Shown here one piece after another: positions 1 to 11,085 of a stretch of 64,000 nucleotides of DNA (its first letter is position 1; every line of letters starts with the position of its first letter). The position numbers were made by a program, and so were the translations under genes. The DNA is taken from positions 90,503,285-90,567,284 of the forward strand of contig CM042694.1 of NCBI GenBank assembly GCA_023614405.1, given 5' to 3'. The notes beneath the pieces were generated by a model, which was not told the DNA's origin, searched no databases, and saw nothing but the letters and a program-made list of their open reading frames with translations. Origin of the DNA: Avena insularis. Its lineage: Eukaryota; Streptophyta; Magnoliopsida; Poales; Poaceae.

Positions 1-2
1 GG

Positions 3-188
3 AACATTTGCATTAGTTCTTTAGAAGTTTTTGACTTCAAATTTGCTCACAGATGTTGTAATAAGGTGGCTCACACCCTTGCCCAGTTTGGCCTGCGCGC
101 CGAGTCAGAATGTGATGGCTGGGAAGGTGTGACGCCAGACTGTATCTCGTTGTTGGTTGCCAGCGATTCTGCTGTGCACCTTGGTTAA
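3..188 (+). pseudogene. RNase H-like domain fragment, C-terminal end
   Basis: An open frame runs from the window edge to a TAA at 186-188. It encodes the end of a plant RNase H-type domain (RVT_3 family), seen in the stretch NKVAHTLAQFG at about residues 21-31, followed by a short hydrophilic tail. The domain is found at the end of many grass LINE polyproteins and in small stand-alone proteins. Only the last 61 residues are inside the window, so whether this is an intact gene cut by the edge or a retroelement remnant cannot be decided. The debris that surrounds it favours a remnant. Confidence 0.6.
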
Positions 189-1267
189 TGGAACTCCATT
201 TCCACGTCAAAAGAAAGTCATTGAGTTTAAACAATGAAGTCTGATGTGAGAGTCAGGAAAAAAATTGACGGACCGAAAATCCAAATCTGGTAGGACCTTT
301 CAGAAATGCTTAACTTTATTAAGAATGGAAGCATCGTTAAAGTATGGAACCTCCGTGCTTTTGAGGCAATTCGCGATTGATAGGCAACCCGATTCCATGA
401 CTATGTGCTGGTTACCAGAATCTACAACATGATAGTTGGAGCATGTGCAGATTAAGATGAACGTATCATTTTCTATGACCATGGGATGTGCACCATGAGA
501 ATGAAATGAATTCCAATGTAATGCAAGAAAAATGCGCCAGACTTCGAAGGTTGCTCAAACAATACCTATCGGTATCTGATCATTATTCCTACATGCCCCG
601 TTCCGCTATACCCGTCAGAGATAGTACTTAACATGATCTTTCTTTTAATGATAGCACATAACGTGACCAGCTAGTACAAAAATTCATAATTTCAAGTTTG
701 AATTATGGAAGTGCATGTGTGCGTGGCATGGCACTTTTGCCTAATTATTAAGTTTGTCGCTAACTTGCTATGTCAGGATAACTCATTCACCTAATGTACT
801 TTTCTTTAGAAAATTTAGATCTGTTTCTATGCAAGTTAACTGGAACATAAAATAACCCCTGTAGGCATGCAGCTTCAAAGGTTTAAGCATCAAGCTATAA
901 AAAGTAATTACTGATGTGCACTATCATAACGACAGCTTTTAACCATCTTGAGGTTATTTGCAACAGTAAAATAACTGGTTTTTGTTGAGGAGCCCAACTC
1001 TTTATAGACATTTTTTTCTTTATGTGTATATTGTGCAATCTACGATTAATGCAATAGAGTCTCGAGTGAAATTAGGAGGCAACATGCTAAGTAAAACTTT
1101 TTCTTTAACTCCGAAGGGTTCAACTTCCGGTACTATACTGAAAATGGTGGCAATAGGTTTCAGCAATGCCATCCTATGGAGTGATATGCACACACACTTT
1201 TACTAAGGGTATACTGCTGCTGCTTTCTATCATTATGGAGTTGCTGGAGTGTAATTGGCTTCCAATG
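189..1267. other. Intergenic stretch, nothing assignable
   Basis: AT-rich sequence with only short chance reading frames on both strands. I see no conserved domain, splice-bounded exon or terminal repeat. Confidence 0.5.
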
Positions 1268-1395
1268 TACTCCCTCCATTCTAAAAAGGATGTCGCAGAT
1301 TTTTCTAGATTCGCATGTATCTATATATTAAAACACGTATAGATACATGTGAATCTAGACAAAAAATTTACATCTTTTTTAGGATGGATGGAGTA
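1268..1395. mobile_element. Stowaway (Tc1/mariner-type) MITE
   Basis: A 128-bp segment, counted with the flanking TA dinucleotides, with terminal inverted repeats that begin CTCCCTCC on the left and end GGATGGAG on the right. The middle also pairs with itself (TCTAGATTCGCATGTATCTA against the later TGAATCTAGAC region), as usual for the hairpin-forming Stowaway elements of grasses. The TA at each end is the expected target duplication. It has no coding capacity. Confidence 0.85.
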
Positions 1396-2904
1396 TCATA
1401 TATAGCTGCAAAGATATGAGAAACCCGTGGTAGTATCTACTATCAACTTGAAATTAGCAAAACAATATCCAACGCAGTAACATTATGCCTAAGTACCTTT
1501 GTTACCAAATTGTTTTTATTAGCTTTTCGAAGTATTTGACATCTTTCATCGGGAAATCCTTTGCCTGCAAACTGTATATATATTAAGAAAATAGTAAGTA
1601 TCTAATATCTCGATTTTGCACAACTGTTTGATCTAATCATGGAACCAGAGCTTCCTATACCAGCGAGGTTATTCCCTTTGCTAAAAAAATCTTAATCTAA
1701 ACTCAACCTGCAGACCAAAACGATCAAAATGATAGTCAAAGTATAAGGGCTTTATTAAGCCTGCTGATTTTCTTTTTGCAAGCCTGTTGAATAATTCCAC
1801 TAACTCTAAAATTGAAACAAACTTAAAATGTGAGATGATACCTTACAAAATGAAAACTATATTTAAGCCAAAGTATAGTGTTTAAATGCGACAACAGAAA
1901 CTTGTAAGTAAAATCTAAATGACACTTTAGTCTAGCTTGTTCGGCTCCAAAGGGTGAAAATTAAATTCTGGTACCATCATATTTTCCTGAGTCGAATCAA
2001 TCTCACCTTTTGGTCCCACGACCCATCCATTTCCTCTCCATAGTCCATACAACATGGAAAGTTCTAATGGATACTTTTTATCAACAGTTGCTCGAGAATA
2101 TCATATAGAAAAGACAATCATGATGGTAGCCCTCTTATTCATCTCATGTCAAATCCTTGAAACAAAAGTTGCTACATATCAATTTCGGCAAACCTCTCTT
2201 TTTTCATCCAAGCTTAATCAACGTGTTAACTCCTAGCTAGCTAGTTGTGTGGCGACAGTAATATTCAATGCATAGGACTTTCCTTTGCAAGTTTAATCAG
2301 CCTTGGCACCTGGCTGCACATTTTCCAGCAACTAACACACACAAAACTTGATAGCCATTTGATGCACACATGAATTTGTGTAGAAGATAGGCGCCATGCA
2401 CTCGAGTCAGGAGTTCAGCACTGGCAGTTGCACGGTAGCACCTCGATAGGATCGAGCCGTCGACTTTGTCTAGCACAGAATCAACCTAGAACTGAATGAG
2501 CACATACCAATCAAATCCCAGGTCGAGCGGCATAGCATTATTTCCCTAAGTTTGCCTCTTGTGTCACCGCCGTTGGCAAGAATGTTAGGGGCAACTGGAT
2601 GTGTCTTATTCTCCCCCAAATTCTTAAACCGATGCCTAACACCAATGTCGCTAGATTGGGAAGATTGAGAAGATCACGCCAGTCAGCCACCCATGATTTG
2701 TCGTCCGTTCCTAGTGGCTGAAAACGACGGAGACGGCAGGTTTGTCTCGAGGTATTTCCCTGCTTCTCATTGCTCCAACTGATCTGACATAGAAACCACC
2801 TGTGTAACCATCAATAGATCGCAAGGTACCCAGGTTAGGATTTTTTATGGGTCACATATATTGGTTGTGTTTGAAAGAGGAAACATAAGGATAAGAGGTT
2901 CGGT
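1396..2904. other. Intergenic stretch, nothing assignable
   Basis: No domain-bearing reading frame or repeat structure is visible. Small frames such as 2054-2236 have no recognisable content. Confidence 0.45.
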
Positions 2905-5667
2905 TTCCTTTTTTCGAAATGGGGAAATCCCCGACCTCTGTATCCAGAGGATGCACACAGCCATTTATTGAATAAAACAGTAAAGAGTACAGGTCTATGA
3001 AATCATCCGTCATATAGGGTTGATACAAACACCAACCATCTGAACAAAGCAAAAGGTCTCACAAGAGAGATCAAAACACAGCTAGACATCTGTCAATCTA
3101 CTGGAATGACGCCACGAAGCCTGGCTGAAAAAATCCGAAGTGACCGTCACAAGACGGGTGCACCCAGAAACCATGGGTTGCTTCTGATGCTCTAGGAGAA
3201 GGAAAGACTAGAGGTGGATCCAATGTGTCGCCATAAGGATAACCTGCAAAAAAAATTGAACCCTCACATTGTTAAAGATAAAGTTGTTCCGACATTTCCA
3301 AATGGACCAACAAATGGCCGAAATGCCAATATGAATCCGATCTTTATTGTCCTTATCAACTCCATTTAGCCAATTTCCAAACATATTAGTGATATTCGTA
3401 GGAGGAGGTAAATTATAGGTACAAAAGATCATACGCCAAATAATTTTAGCTAAAGGACAAGCAATAAATAAATGCTCAATTGTTTCGTCCTCGTCACAAA
3501 AACAACATTTTTTACTGCCATTCCAATTTCTTTTAGCTAAGTTATCTTTAGTTAATAAAACCTTGTTATTAAGAAACCATATGAAGATTTTAATTTTTGT
3601 GGGAATTCTAATCTTCCATAGATATCAGGTGGGGAAATTAGGATGAGCATTCATCAGGTCCTCATACATTGTCTTAACTGAGAATACTTTATTCTCCGTT
3701 AAGTTCCACAAAAATCTATCATGCGCATGCGTCAGAGTTGCTGCCATCAGTCGTTCGCATAGGTGCAGCCATGCATCCCAGACGTTTCCGGATAAAGTCC
3801 TTCTAAAACTAATATTTAGAGGATTTTGAGACAAAACTGAATGTACAGTGACGTGCTTCCTATGAACGAGATTATATAAAGATGGGTATTGTTCGGTGAG
3901 AGGCCTCTCTCCTAACCAAACATCCTCCCAAAACCTAGTGCTCCTCCCGTCCCAAACTTTGAAGGTTCCTCTAGAAAATAACTCATCTTTTACTCCCATT
4001 AGTCCCTTTCAAAAAGGTGAATCAGTTGGTTTGGCATCCACTTGTGCTAAGGTTTTGTTTTTTAAGTATTTATTCTGAAGTAATTCTTGTCAAACCCCTT
4101 CCTCAGCCAAAAATTTATGCAACCACTTGCTAAGAAGACATTTGTTCTTAATCTCAAGAAACTCAATACCTAGACCCCCCTAATCTTTCAGTCAGCAAAT
4201 AATATTCCACCTAGTTAATCTATATTTCTTTTTATGTTCATCACTTTGCCAAAAGAATCTTGAACGATAGAAGTCTAATCTTTTCCTTACCCTCTTGGGT
4301 ATCTCAAAAAAAGACAACATAAACATTGGCAGACTCGATAAAACCGAGTTAATTAAGACAAGTCTATCCCCATACGACAAAAGTTTCCGTTGCCAACACC
4401 CAAGCTTACTCTCAAATCTACTTTCAACCGAGTTCCATTCAGAATTTCGAAATCTTCTGTGGTGTATAGGTACCCCAAGGTATCTAAACGATAAAGACCC
4501 TGCCTCACACCCGAAAATTTCCTTATATATGTGTTCGTGCTCCACTGCTTGACCAAAATAATAAATATCACTCTTGTGAAAAAATATTTTTAGGCCGGAC
4601 AGTTGCTCAAAAATACAAAGAATGAGTTTCATATTTACCGCTTTCTGGAAATCATGTTCCATAAACAAGATAGTGTCGTCAGCATATTGTAGGATGGACA
4701 CCCCTCCATCAACTAGATGTGGTATTAGTCCAGCTACCTGGCCATTTTCTTTTGCACGCGCAATAAAATTAGCAAGCATGTCTGCAATGATATTAAAAAC
4801 ATAGGGGATAGAGGATCACCTTGCCGAAGCCCTTTTTTAGTCTGAAAGTAGTGGCCAATATCATCATTGACACGAATGGAAACACTTCATCCCGCACAAA
4901 ATTATTAATCCATTTGCACCAAACAGGATCAAAATCTTTCATGTGGAGAACTTGTTGGAAGAATGGCCACTTATCCTTATCATACGCTTTTTCAAAATCA
5001 ATTTTGAATAAGACACCATCCATTTGCTTCCTCTTGATCTCATGAATGGTCTCATGCAGAATAACCACTCCCTCGAGTATATGTTGTCCATGCATGAAAA
5101 CTGTCTGAGTAGGCCTGATTATCTTGTGAGCAATCACAGAGATACGATTTGTTGCGGCCTTAGTGAAAATTTTGAAACTCATATTAAGAAGACAAATGGG
5201 TCTATATTGTTGAATTTGGGTCGCATTCTCTTTTTTGGGCAGCAAAGTAACAACTCCAAAGTTGAGTTTAAAAAGTGGTAGATCAGATGTGTGCAACTGT
5301 GCAAAAGGGCCATTAAATCATGTTTGATAAGTGCCCAAAAAGTTTGATAGAATTCCGCAGGGAATCCATCAGGACCAGGAGCTTTGTTATGCTCCATGGA
5401 GGAAATGGCATCGAAAACTTCTTGCTCAGTAAAAACCGCAGTTAAAATTTCATTCTCTTGAGGAGAAACTTGAGGGATATCACTATTCCTATCTTCTGAG
5501 AGAATGAAACTGTTGGGAGTCGGCTCCCCAAACAAATTTTTATAGTAATCTAAAATATAGACTCTCAAATTCTCCTCCCCCACAATTGTCCCTTCCTCTT
5601 GTTCAAGTTGGATAATTTTCTTTTTTCTATGCTTACCATTAGCAATTAGGTGGTTTACTTCTTTTCC
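2905..5667 (-). mobile_element. 5'-truncated LINE (non-LTR retrotransposon)
   Basis: The minus strand carries the second half of a grass LINE. Its 3' tail ends near 2905-2911 in CATTTCGAAAAAAGG, the tail type common in Triticeae LINEs. The 5' limit is near 5667, where similarity to the spacer between endonuclease and reverse transcriptase begins; the endonuclease and ORF1 are missing. This is the normal result of incomplete target-primed reverse transcription. I found no clear target-site duplication at the two edges. Confidence 0.8.
3208..5660 (-). pseudogene. LINE ORF2 remnant: reverse transcriptase plus zinc-binding C-terminus
   Basis: Four minus-strand pieces align in order to a LINE ORF2. 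5179-5583 holds the start of the reverse transcriptase with the motif HNKAPGPDGFPAEFYQ. 4793-5296 holds the following palm part, with FKIDFEKAYDKD. 4192-4779 holds the catalytic box QYADDTILF, followed by the LGVPIHHRR and WKRKLLS-like region. 3625-3999 and 3208-3432 hold the C-terminal zf-RVT-like part. Frameshifts separate the pieces, and stop codons interrupt the 3' portion, so no working protein is made. The YADD aspartates are still present. Confidence 0.85.
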
Positions 5668-5945
5668 TGATACGTACGTGTTTCAAACATCAACGTGTCA
5701 ATGTAAATAACTGCGTGACTTACATCTCGTATTCTCCAGTGAAATCATAGCCACGAGTTTTAGATCTGACTATCGAAATAATTAGGATGATATGGATTAA
5801 TGTAATGCCTCGAAACAACCCCTTATATTTCTTTTAGTATATAATAGATAGACTGGGTACCCGTATATATAAATTACTACGATGTTCCGTCAGGAGAGAA
5901 CCTCGGCAGAATCTAACGCACAAGCTACCCGCAACACGTAATATC

Positions 5946-6027
5946 TGTTACAGTATATGTGGATTATACTAGCCATTTCCATCAGTTCAGACTTTTAGTT
6001 GCGTTGGCTAGTGCATGAAGCTTGACA
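5946..6027 (+). repeat. TRIM left LTR (82 bp)
   Basis: Starts TGTTACAG and ends CTTGACA. It is one of the two matching ends of the miniature element. Confidence 0.93.
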
Positions 6028-6040
6028 TGGTATCAGAGCC
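6028..6040 (+). promoter_or_regulatory. TRIM primer-binding site for initiator tRNA-Met
   Basis: TGGTATCAGAGCC directly abuts the left LTR. This is the standard complement to the 3' end of plant initiator methionine tRNA, used to prime minus-strand DNA synthesis. Confidence 0.92.
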
Positions 6041-6183
6041 AAGGTCTCGTGTTCAAGTCCTAGTTTTCACAATTTATGTTAAAATTGCCGTTGCCCCCTC
6101 CGGTGTCTACGTATAGGCACGTTATAAGCCTCTTGAGCCTGTGTTTGACTTTGCACGTGTTGACTCGTCTTCTAGTCACACGT

Positions 6184-6192
6184 GAGAGAGGG
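6184..6192 (+). promoter_or_regulatory. TRIM polypurine tract
   Basis: GAGAGAGGG lies immediately before the right LTR, where plus-strand DNA synthesis is primed. Confidence 0.85.
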
Positions 6193-6274
6193 TGTTATAG
6201 TATATGTGGATTGTACTAGTCATTTTCATCAGTTCTGACTTTTGATTGCGTTGGCTAGTGCATAAAGCTTGACA
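6193..6274 (+). repeat. TRIM right LTR (82 bp)
   Basis: Same length as the left LTR, with the same TG and CA ends. It is followed by the ATATC target duplication. Confidence 0.93.
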
Positions 6275-6279
6275 ATATC

Positions 6280-7051
6280 GAGGAGTACCTTGGCCATGGC
6301 TTTTTTAGGCAAATAACTTAGTCATAACTAGTTTAGAACCTTGCTAAATTAGCTACATCCAGCATTCAAATCCTTGATATACTTAAAACCCCAAAAGTAT
6401 GATGTAGAGCTTTTATCCATCATGGGGCATGAACCTGAGTAGATCATGTCTTGTGTCTGCAATCTCGCTAAAGTCAATCGACCAATCCTCTTGTTGACTA
6501 CTCAGCCTCATTTTTTGTTTATACCTACATAAACATGATCGGATCAAACTACTCACCGGCCGGTGACCTTAGTGGTTAAGTTCAAAGTTAAAAAAATGTG
6601 TTATCTCAGTTACTCACATATGGGCATGTAGTACCACATCGGAACATAAGACGTACTTAGAAAACAAAATATATACAACTTGCAAAAGGCAATTTCAAAC
6701 CTTAAATGAACAAGTAAAACTACGTATAACACAAAATATATAGTAGTAGAGTTTATATTAACTGGCCAGGGGTACAAATACATCCATATCATGGATGACC
6801 TTTATTGCAACAAGTAAATAAAACAGACAAACATTGACGCATACATGCATAACACGACACATTGTCTTGGATACGACTGATGCGATCCAAGTTTATTGGA
6901 CAGTAATAGCAAAATGACCCTGGCCTTCCCTACGAAGTCAGGTCCAGTAGGCGCAGGATGCGCTAAGCCATTCGATCTTCCTGCTGGTGGTCCACCATAG
7001 AGCTCCTATGTAGCCGTTTGTTTTCTCGATATCACACACGCGCATACATGA
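6280..7051. other. Intergenic stretch downstream of the thionin gene
   Basis: The part next to 7051 should hold the thionin 3' untranslated region (minus strand). The rest has no recognisable domain or repeat structure. Confidence 0.4.
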
Positions 7052-7662
7052 TTAGGCTGCAACGGATGCGCTGACAGTGATCTTCTTACAGAAACTGGCA
7101 CATGCACTGCCGCAGAGTTCCACCACGTCGATTTCCTTCTCTTCACCGCCATAAGCTGGTGCAAATTAATAGTATATATATATTATGAGAGAAGTACAAA
7201 AATATTTGAATGGTCATCCTACAAAAACTAAAATCAGTGTAAAAGAACAGTTTACCGTTGTTCATGTTGTCACAGATGGAAGACATACATCCCATGTTGC
7301 AGAACTCGATGGCATTTGGTGTACCTGCCAAAATGAATTGGATAGACAGCATGTAAACAAGTTCTTACTTGGCGAGAAATAATAATTAAACAAGTAGGAA
7401 CTTAATAAGGGGCCTTACCATCGTCGGGGTGGCTGTGCAGTTTAGGATAATCACTTGGGCACTTATTTCCACTTATGATTTTACAACGACACGTAGTTGC
7501 GCAAATAGGCCTAGGAGTACCAGGGATACGGCACACGTTGTAGCAGTTTCTTGCCGTGGTGTCCTTGCAGCAACTCTTTCCCTCTACTTGGACCTGCTCC
7601 AGAACTAGACCCAATATGAGGACACAGATGATCAAACTATTAAAACCCTTGATGCTTCCCAT
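7052..7662 (-). CDS. Leaf-type (type II) thionin precursor, intact, three exons
   Basis: Exons on the minus strand are 7419-7662, 7256-7324 and 7052-7155, joined by canonical GT-AG introns. Together they encode 138 residues ending in TAA. The predicted precursor has three parts: a signal peptide of about 28 residues with a leucine/isoleucine/valine-rich core; a basic mature peptide of about 46 residues starting KSCC, with eight cysteines; and an acidic C-terminal propeptide with six cysteines, spread over all three exons. This is the standard thionin layout. Thionins are secreted or vacuolar antimicrobial peptides that damage microbial membranes, and the acidic part is thought to neutralise the peptide before it is cleaved off. 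Splice sites, frame and all cysteines are preserved, so it looks functional. Leaf-type assignment comes from the mature sequence and is less certain than the family. Confidence 0.93.
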
Positions 7663-7740
7663 GGCTTGCTGGTTTTAGCTTAGAGGAACACTCTGAGATG
7701 ACTAGCTTGGAGTGATGAACTGCCTGAGATGCATGGATCC

Positions 7741-7749
7741 TATTTATAG
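7741..7749 (-). promoter_or_regulatory. TATA box of the thionin gene
   Basis: On the minus strand the sequence reads CTATAAATAGG, about 80 bp upstream of the thionin start codon. The spacing leaves room for a short leader, as expected for this kind of gene. Confidence 0.75.
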
Positions 7750-8028
7750 AGAGATGATGGTGAGTCATAGTTGCCCTCTCTCTGTCCCATTAATACAGAG
7801 ATACGGTGGTGACTGGTGAGTCATCTATCAAACACTATTTTAGATATAGCCTGTGTCAGGCATGTTCTGCGTCGCTGATTGCTAGTGAGTGGGTGGCACT
7901 CCACTCCTCCTAGGCTGGCCATGTGCGCCACTATTCACTCAAGTCATTCATGGGAAACGGTTGGAAGGTGAGGCTGCAGGCTCTTGCCCTGTCGCCCTAC
8001 AGCAGCATTCAGTTAAGCAAGATGTTTA

Positions 8029-8601
8029 AGGCTTGTTTGATTCATAGAAATTGCATAGGAATTATATAGGATTTGAATCCTATAGGAATTGTTTCTATGT
8101 AATTATTTGATTCATAGGAACACATACTATAGGAATTATTCCTATAGGAATCTTGTAGTGCAATTCCTATAGGAAAAGAACATTAGATCAGACCTCATGG
8201 AAAAATTCCTTTGCTACATCAAACACAATTCATCTTCCTATAGGATTCAAGTTGTTATGAAATCTCAATCCTATGTTTTTCCTATTCCTATACTTTTCCT
8301 ATCCTTAAAGCTTGTTTGATTCATAGGAATTGCATAGAAATTGTGTAGGATTTGAATCCTATAGGAATTTTTCCTACGTAATTGTTTGATTCATAGGAAC
8401 ACATGCTATAGAAATTATTCCTATAGGAATCTTGTAGTGCAATTCCTATAGAAAAAGAACATTAGATCAGACCTCATGGAAAAATTTCTTTGCTACATGA
8501 AACACAATTCCTCTTTCTATAGGATTCAAGTTGGCATGAAATATCAATCCTATGTTTTTCCTATTCCTATACTTTTCCTATCCTATGAATCAAACAAGCC
8601 C
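8029..8601. mobile_element. Head-to-tail double MITE (Harbinger-like, TTA target)
   Basis: Two nearly identical copies (about 8029-8307 and 8308-8601), each starting GCTTGTTTGATTCATAG and rich in the palindromic block TCCTATAGGAATT. The outer end of the second copy is the inverted form, ATGAATCAAACAAGCC. The first copy lacks this end and runs straight into the second. TTA lies at both outer borders, suggesting a 3-bp target duplication of the PIF/Harbinger kind. There is no coding capacity. The superfamily call is tentative. Confidence 0.65.
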
Positions 8602-8706
8602 TTAATATGGTGATCTGCACGCTACGATCACCATGTTTAATTTGATCGAGTATCATTGCCATAATGGTAGTGGTTGCAGGTTAGGAAGAGAAGACATAGA
8701 ATTCTT

Positions 8707-9834
8707 CTCGAAATAAGCTTCCGCCCCGCTTTATATATATAAACAACCACACGATACAAGATCTCAGATCACCGACAGTGCCAGGGAAGCAGCACAAACA
8801 GGCCCGAAAGAAAAGACAAAAGAAAATAAGAAAACAAAGAAGACAACGACAAGTCGATGAAGCGAAGGTGACCCGCAACCGTTGCGCCCTCCGAAGTTGT
8901 TCCACCACGATCTTAGCAATCATATCGCCGAGTATCAAGCAGCACCTTCAAGAAGGGATGTGACGTCGACGATGTTGCTGCCCGGAACAGCGCACTAGTC
9001 CTAGGGTTTTCCCCGGTACTCGGAGGGGACTGGAGAGGGGTACCCCGGACGCCCTTCAAGAAAGATAGGTCACACCCTTGGGCATCACCCCGTCAGTGCC
9101 AGATGACTGACAAGGAATTCTTCCGACCCCAAACCAAAAAAGGGACAATCCTTTGCCCATCACAAAGCCCGTCATCCGCCAGCACGCGCCACCACGGTCT
9201 TGGAGTCATCATCGCGTTTCGCTATGGAAACCAACGTGTGGCCTATAAGATGGAGGAGGGAGGTATCCCGAATCGGGAAGCCTCGGCACCACAGCCACGT
9301 GGGAGGGAACAGCCTCCACCACCAGAAGTGGTAGCCGACTAGACGCGGCAGCAAGAATACACAAGACCCAGAGGGCCCGGCCATACCCAAATCTGGTCCG
9401 CAAAGTTACCGCCGCCACACTGTAGCAAGCAGGTTGTCGTCGTTGCTTCTTCCTTGCACGAGACACACACCCGCCACCACCTACAGAGCACGCCGTTGCG
9501 CCGAAACTGGCTAGCCCGCCCCGACCTAGATGGGGCCCAAAGGGCACTTATCTGGGCCAAGAAGGCAGAGCCGGCACCGCCACCCAACAGCATGCCGCCC
9601 GCAGTGCTGCGCCGCCCCGCTGCACCAAGGATGTCGTCGTGCCACCAGCACCCGGACGAGAGCCGGAGCGCCGCCTCCCTACACGCACCACCGTCGGGGG
9701 GGGAGAGAGCCCTGATCTCACCTACACACGGGAGGAAAATCAAGCCGCCAGCACCGGCGACGAGGAAAGGAGGAGACGAGATGTTCTGGCCGGAGGGGAG
9801 GGGAGGCAGTCCCGGAGCGTGAGGCATTTTTTTC
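8707..9834 (-). mobile_element. Non-LTR-type insertion of 1.1 kb with long target duplication
   Basis: The segment is bordered by AAGACATAGAATTCTT (8691-8706) and AAGACAGAATTCTT (9835-9848), a duplication of about 14-16 bp that differs by a TA. Long, variable duplications are typical of non-LTR retrotransposition. Read on the minus strand, the inner end (TATAAAGCGGGGCGGAAGC and so on) resembles grass LINE 3' ends. The 9100-9830 half is strikingly GC-rich and open in several frames on both strands, but none shows a known domain. It is best read as a non-autonomous or severely truncated element. Confidence 0.55.
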
Positions 9835-9918
9835 AAGACAGAATTCTTTGGTTGAGCCCGAGAAGTACAGAATTAATATACTCTCGAAATAAAATGAAAT
9901 TACAAAGTCGAATGATTG

Positions 9919-10179
9919 TACTCCCTCTTTTTTAAATTAGGACACATATTAGTTTTGGTCAAAGTCAATTTTTATAAAGTTTCAACAACTATATGTAAAA
10001 ATATACTAACTTTTCAAATTTCAAATGCATATAATATGAAAATATAGTTCATAATAATTATAATAATATTGAGTTGATGACGTAGATGTTCATACTATTT
10101 TCTAAATATTTAGTCAAAGTTTATTAAATTTGACTTCGACCAAAACTAATACGTGCACTAATTTAGAAAGGAGGGAGTA
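9919..10179. mobile_element. Stowaway-type MITE
   Basis: A 261-bp element counted with the TA borders. The inverted ends are CTCCCTC...TTAAATTAGGACACATATTAG on the left and its complement (CTAATACGTGCACTAATTTAGAAAGGAGGGAG region) on the right. The internal blocks TTGGTCAAAGTCAA and TTTGACTTCGACCAA also pair, giving an extended hairpin. It has no coding capacity. Confidence 0.88.
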
Positions 10180-10567
10180 CAAAATATACTCTCGAAAATT
10201 AATTGATTTGTTAAAACCCGGCCCGTCCGCTTAGTCCACTATTCAATTCAAGTCGGATTTTCATAACCCGGGTTATCTCACTCGATCAATGAAATCTATA
10301 CCCATTTCATTTTCACTACCATGTGCATGGTGACTACTATTTCTGAACTAGAAGCTCTAGTGCGAATCGACAACCAGTTGGGCAGGGCGTGCCATATAAT
10401 AAGTTTCCGGGGAGCTGAAGCACAAGCTATTATATAGTGTCTCCGTTTCTAAATATTTTTTTTTGATAAGTTAAAATAGCCTACCAAAACATGAAAAACT
10501 CTGCGCACGGCTTCCCAACTACTCCACACTATAACACTTGGGAAATGATTTTAAAATTAGATCGAAC
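10180..10567. other. Intergenic stretch between MITE and CACTA element
   Basis: No gene is visible. A possible left half of a degraded Stowaway element (CTCCGTTTCTAAATA) lies at 10441-10455, with no matching right end. Confidence 0.4.
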
Positions 10568-10608
10568 CACTAGTGGAAACGAGGCCTTTGGTTGAGCCTG
10601 GAAATAGG

Positions 10609-10806
10609 CTTTAACACCGGTTCTTCTACGAACCGGTGTTAAAGGGGGGGCCTGTACCAGCGTGGCCCGTGCAGTAAAAAGGAGCCTCCCCTTTAACACC
10701 GGTTCGTGGCATGAACCGGTGTTAAAGGCCCCTGCACCAGTGGCCCGCGCAGCCCCCCCCCCTCCCCCCTTTAACACCGGTTCGTGGCTTGAACCGGTGT
10801 TAAAGG
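10609..10806. repeat. Left subterminal palindromes of the CACTA element
   Basis: Three palindromic units at 10609-10645, 10691-10728 and 10769-10806. Each starts CTTTAACACCGGTTC and closes with the inverted AACCGGTGTTAAAGG. In CACTA elements such arrays bind the element's own DNA-binding protein. Confidence 0.88.
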
Positions 10807-10812
10807 GGGGGC

Positions 10813-10820
10813 TATATAAG
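10813..10820 (+). promoter_or_regulatory. TATA box of the CACTA transposase gene
   Basis: TATATAAG lies just inside the last left subterminal palindrome and about 270 bp before the first transposase reading frame. This is the usual position of a CACTA promoter. Confidence 0.6.
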
Positions 10821-11085
10821 ACACCGCAGCCCACACCCCACTCTTCCATTTTTTCACTATCTCATTTTGGAGCCTAGCAAGAGGGTGTGAAGTGTGCTAG
10901 TTTGTGTTTTTTCGTATGCACAAGAGGTGTTCGGTGAAATGCCCGAGAGCTCAAAATAAGTTTTCTCATTGCTCTTTCCTTCTCGGTCGAGGTCGGCAAC
11001 TATCCTTTCATGTGTCATTGATGTACTATATATATAAATGGTCATCTTCCTATTATTTTTTGATATATACTATATATTAATGCAG

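Larger units (their letters stand above)
5946..6274 (+). mobile_element. Complete TRIM (terminal-repeat retrotransposon in miniature)
   Basis: Two 82-bp direct repeats (5946-6027 and 6193-6274) both start TGTTA and end TTGACA, and differ at about nine positions. They flank a 165-bp core with no coding capacity. The left repeat is followed immediately by a primer-binding site and the right repeat is preceded by a purine tract. The whole unit is bordered by the perfect 5-bp duplication ATATC (5941-5945 and 6275-6279). This is the full anatomy of a TRIM: LTRs, priming sites and target duplication but no genes. It must have been moved by enzymes from another LTR element. Confidence 0.93.

Noticed and set aside
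6028..6060. tRNA-like sequence
   Set aside because: It is the primer-binding site of the TRIM, complementary to a tRNA end. No cloverleaf can be formed around it.
9209..9836. Overlapping long reading frames on both strands
   Set aside because: They arise from high GC content with few stops. None has a domain and they lie inside a repeat-like insertion.
10441..10470. Single Stowaway-like ends here and at about 47536, 51940 and 59655
   Set aside because: Only one end is visible at each place, so no element can be delimited.
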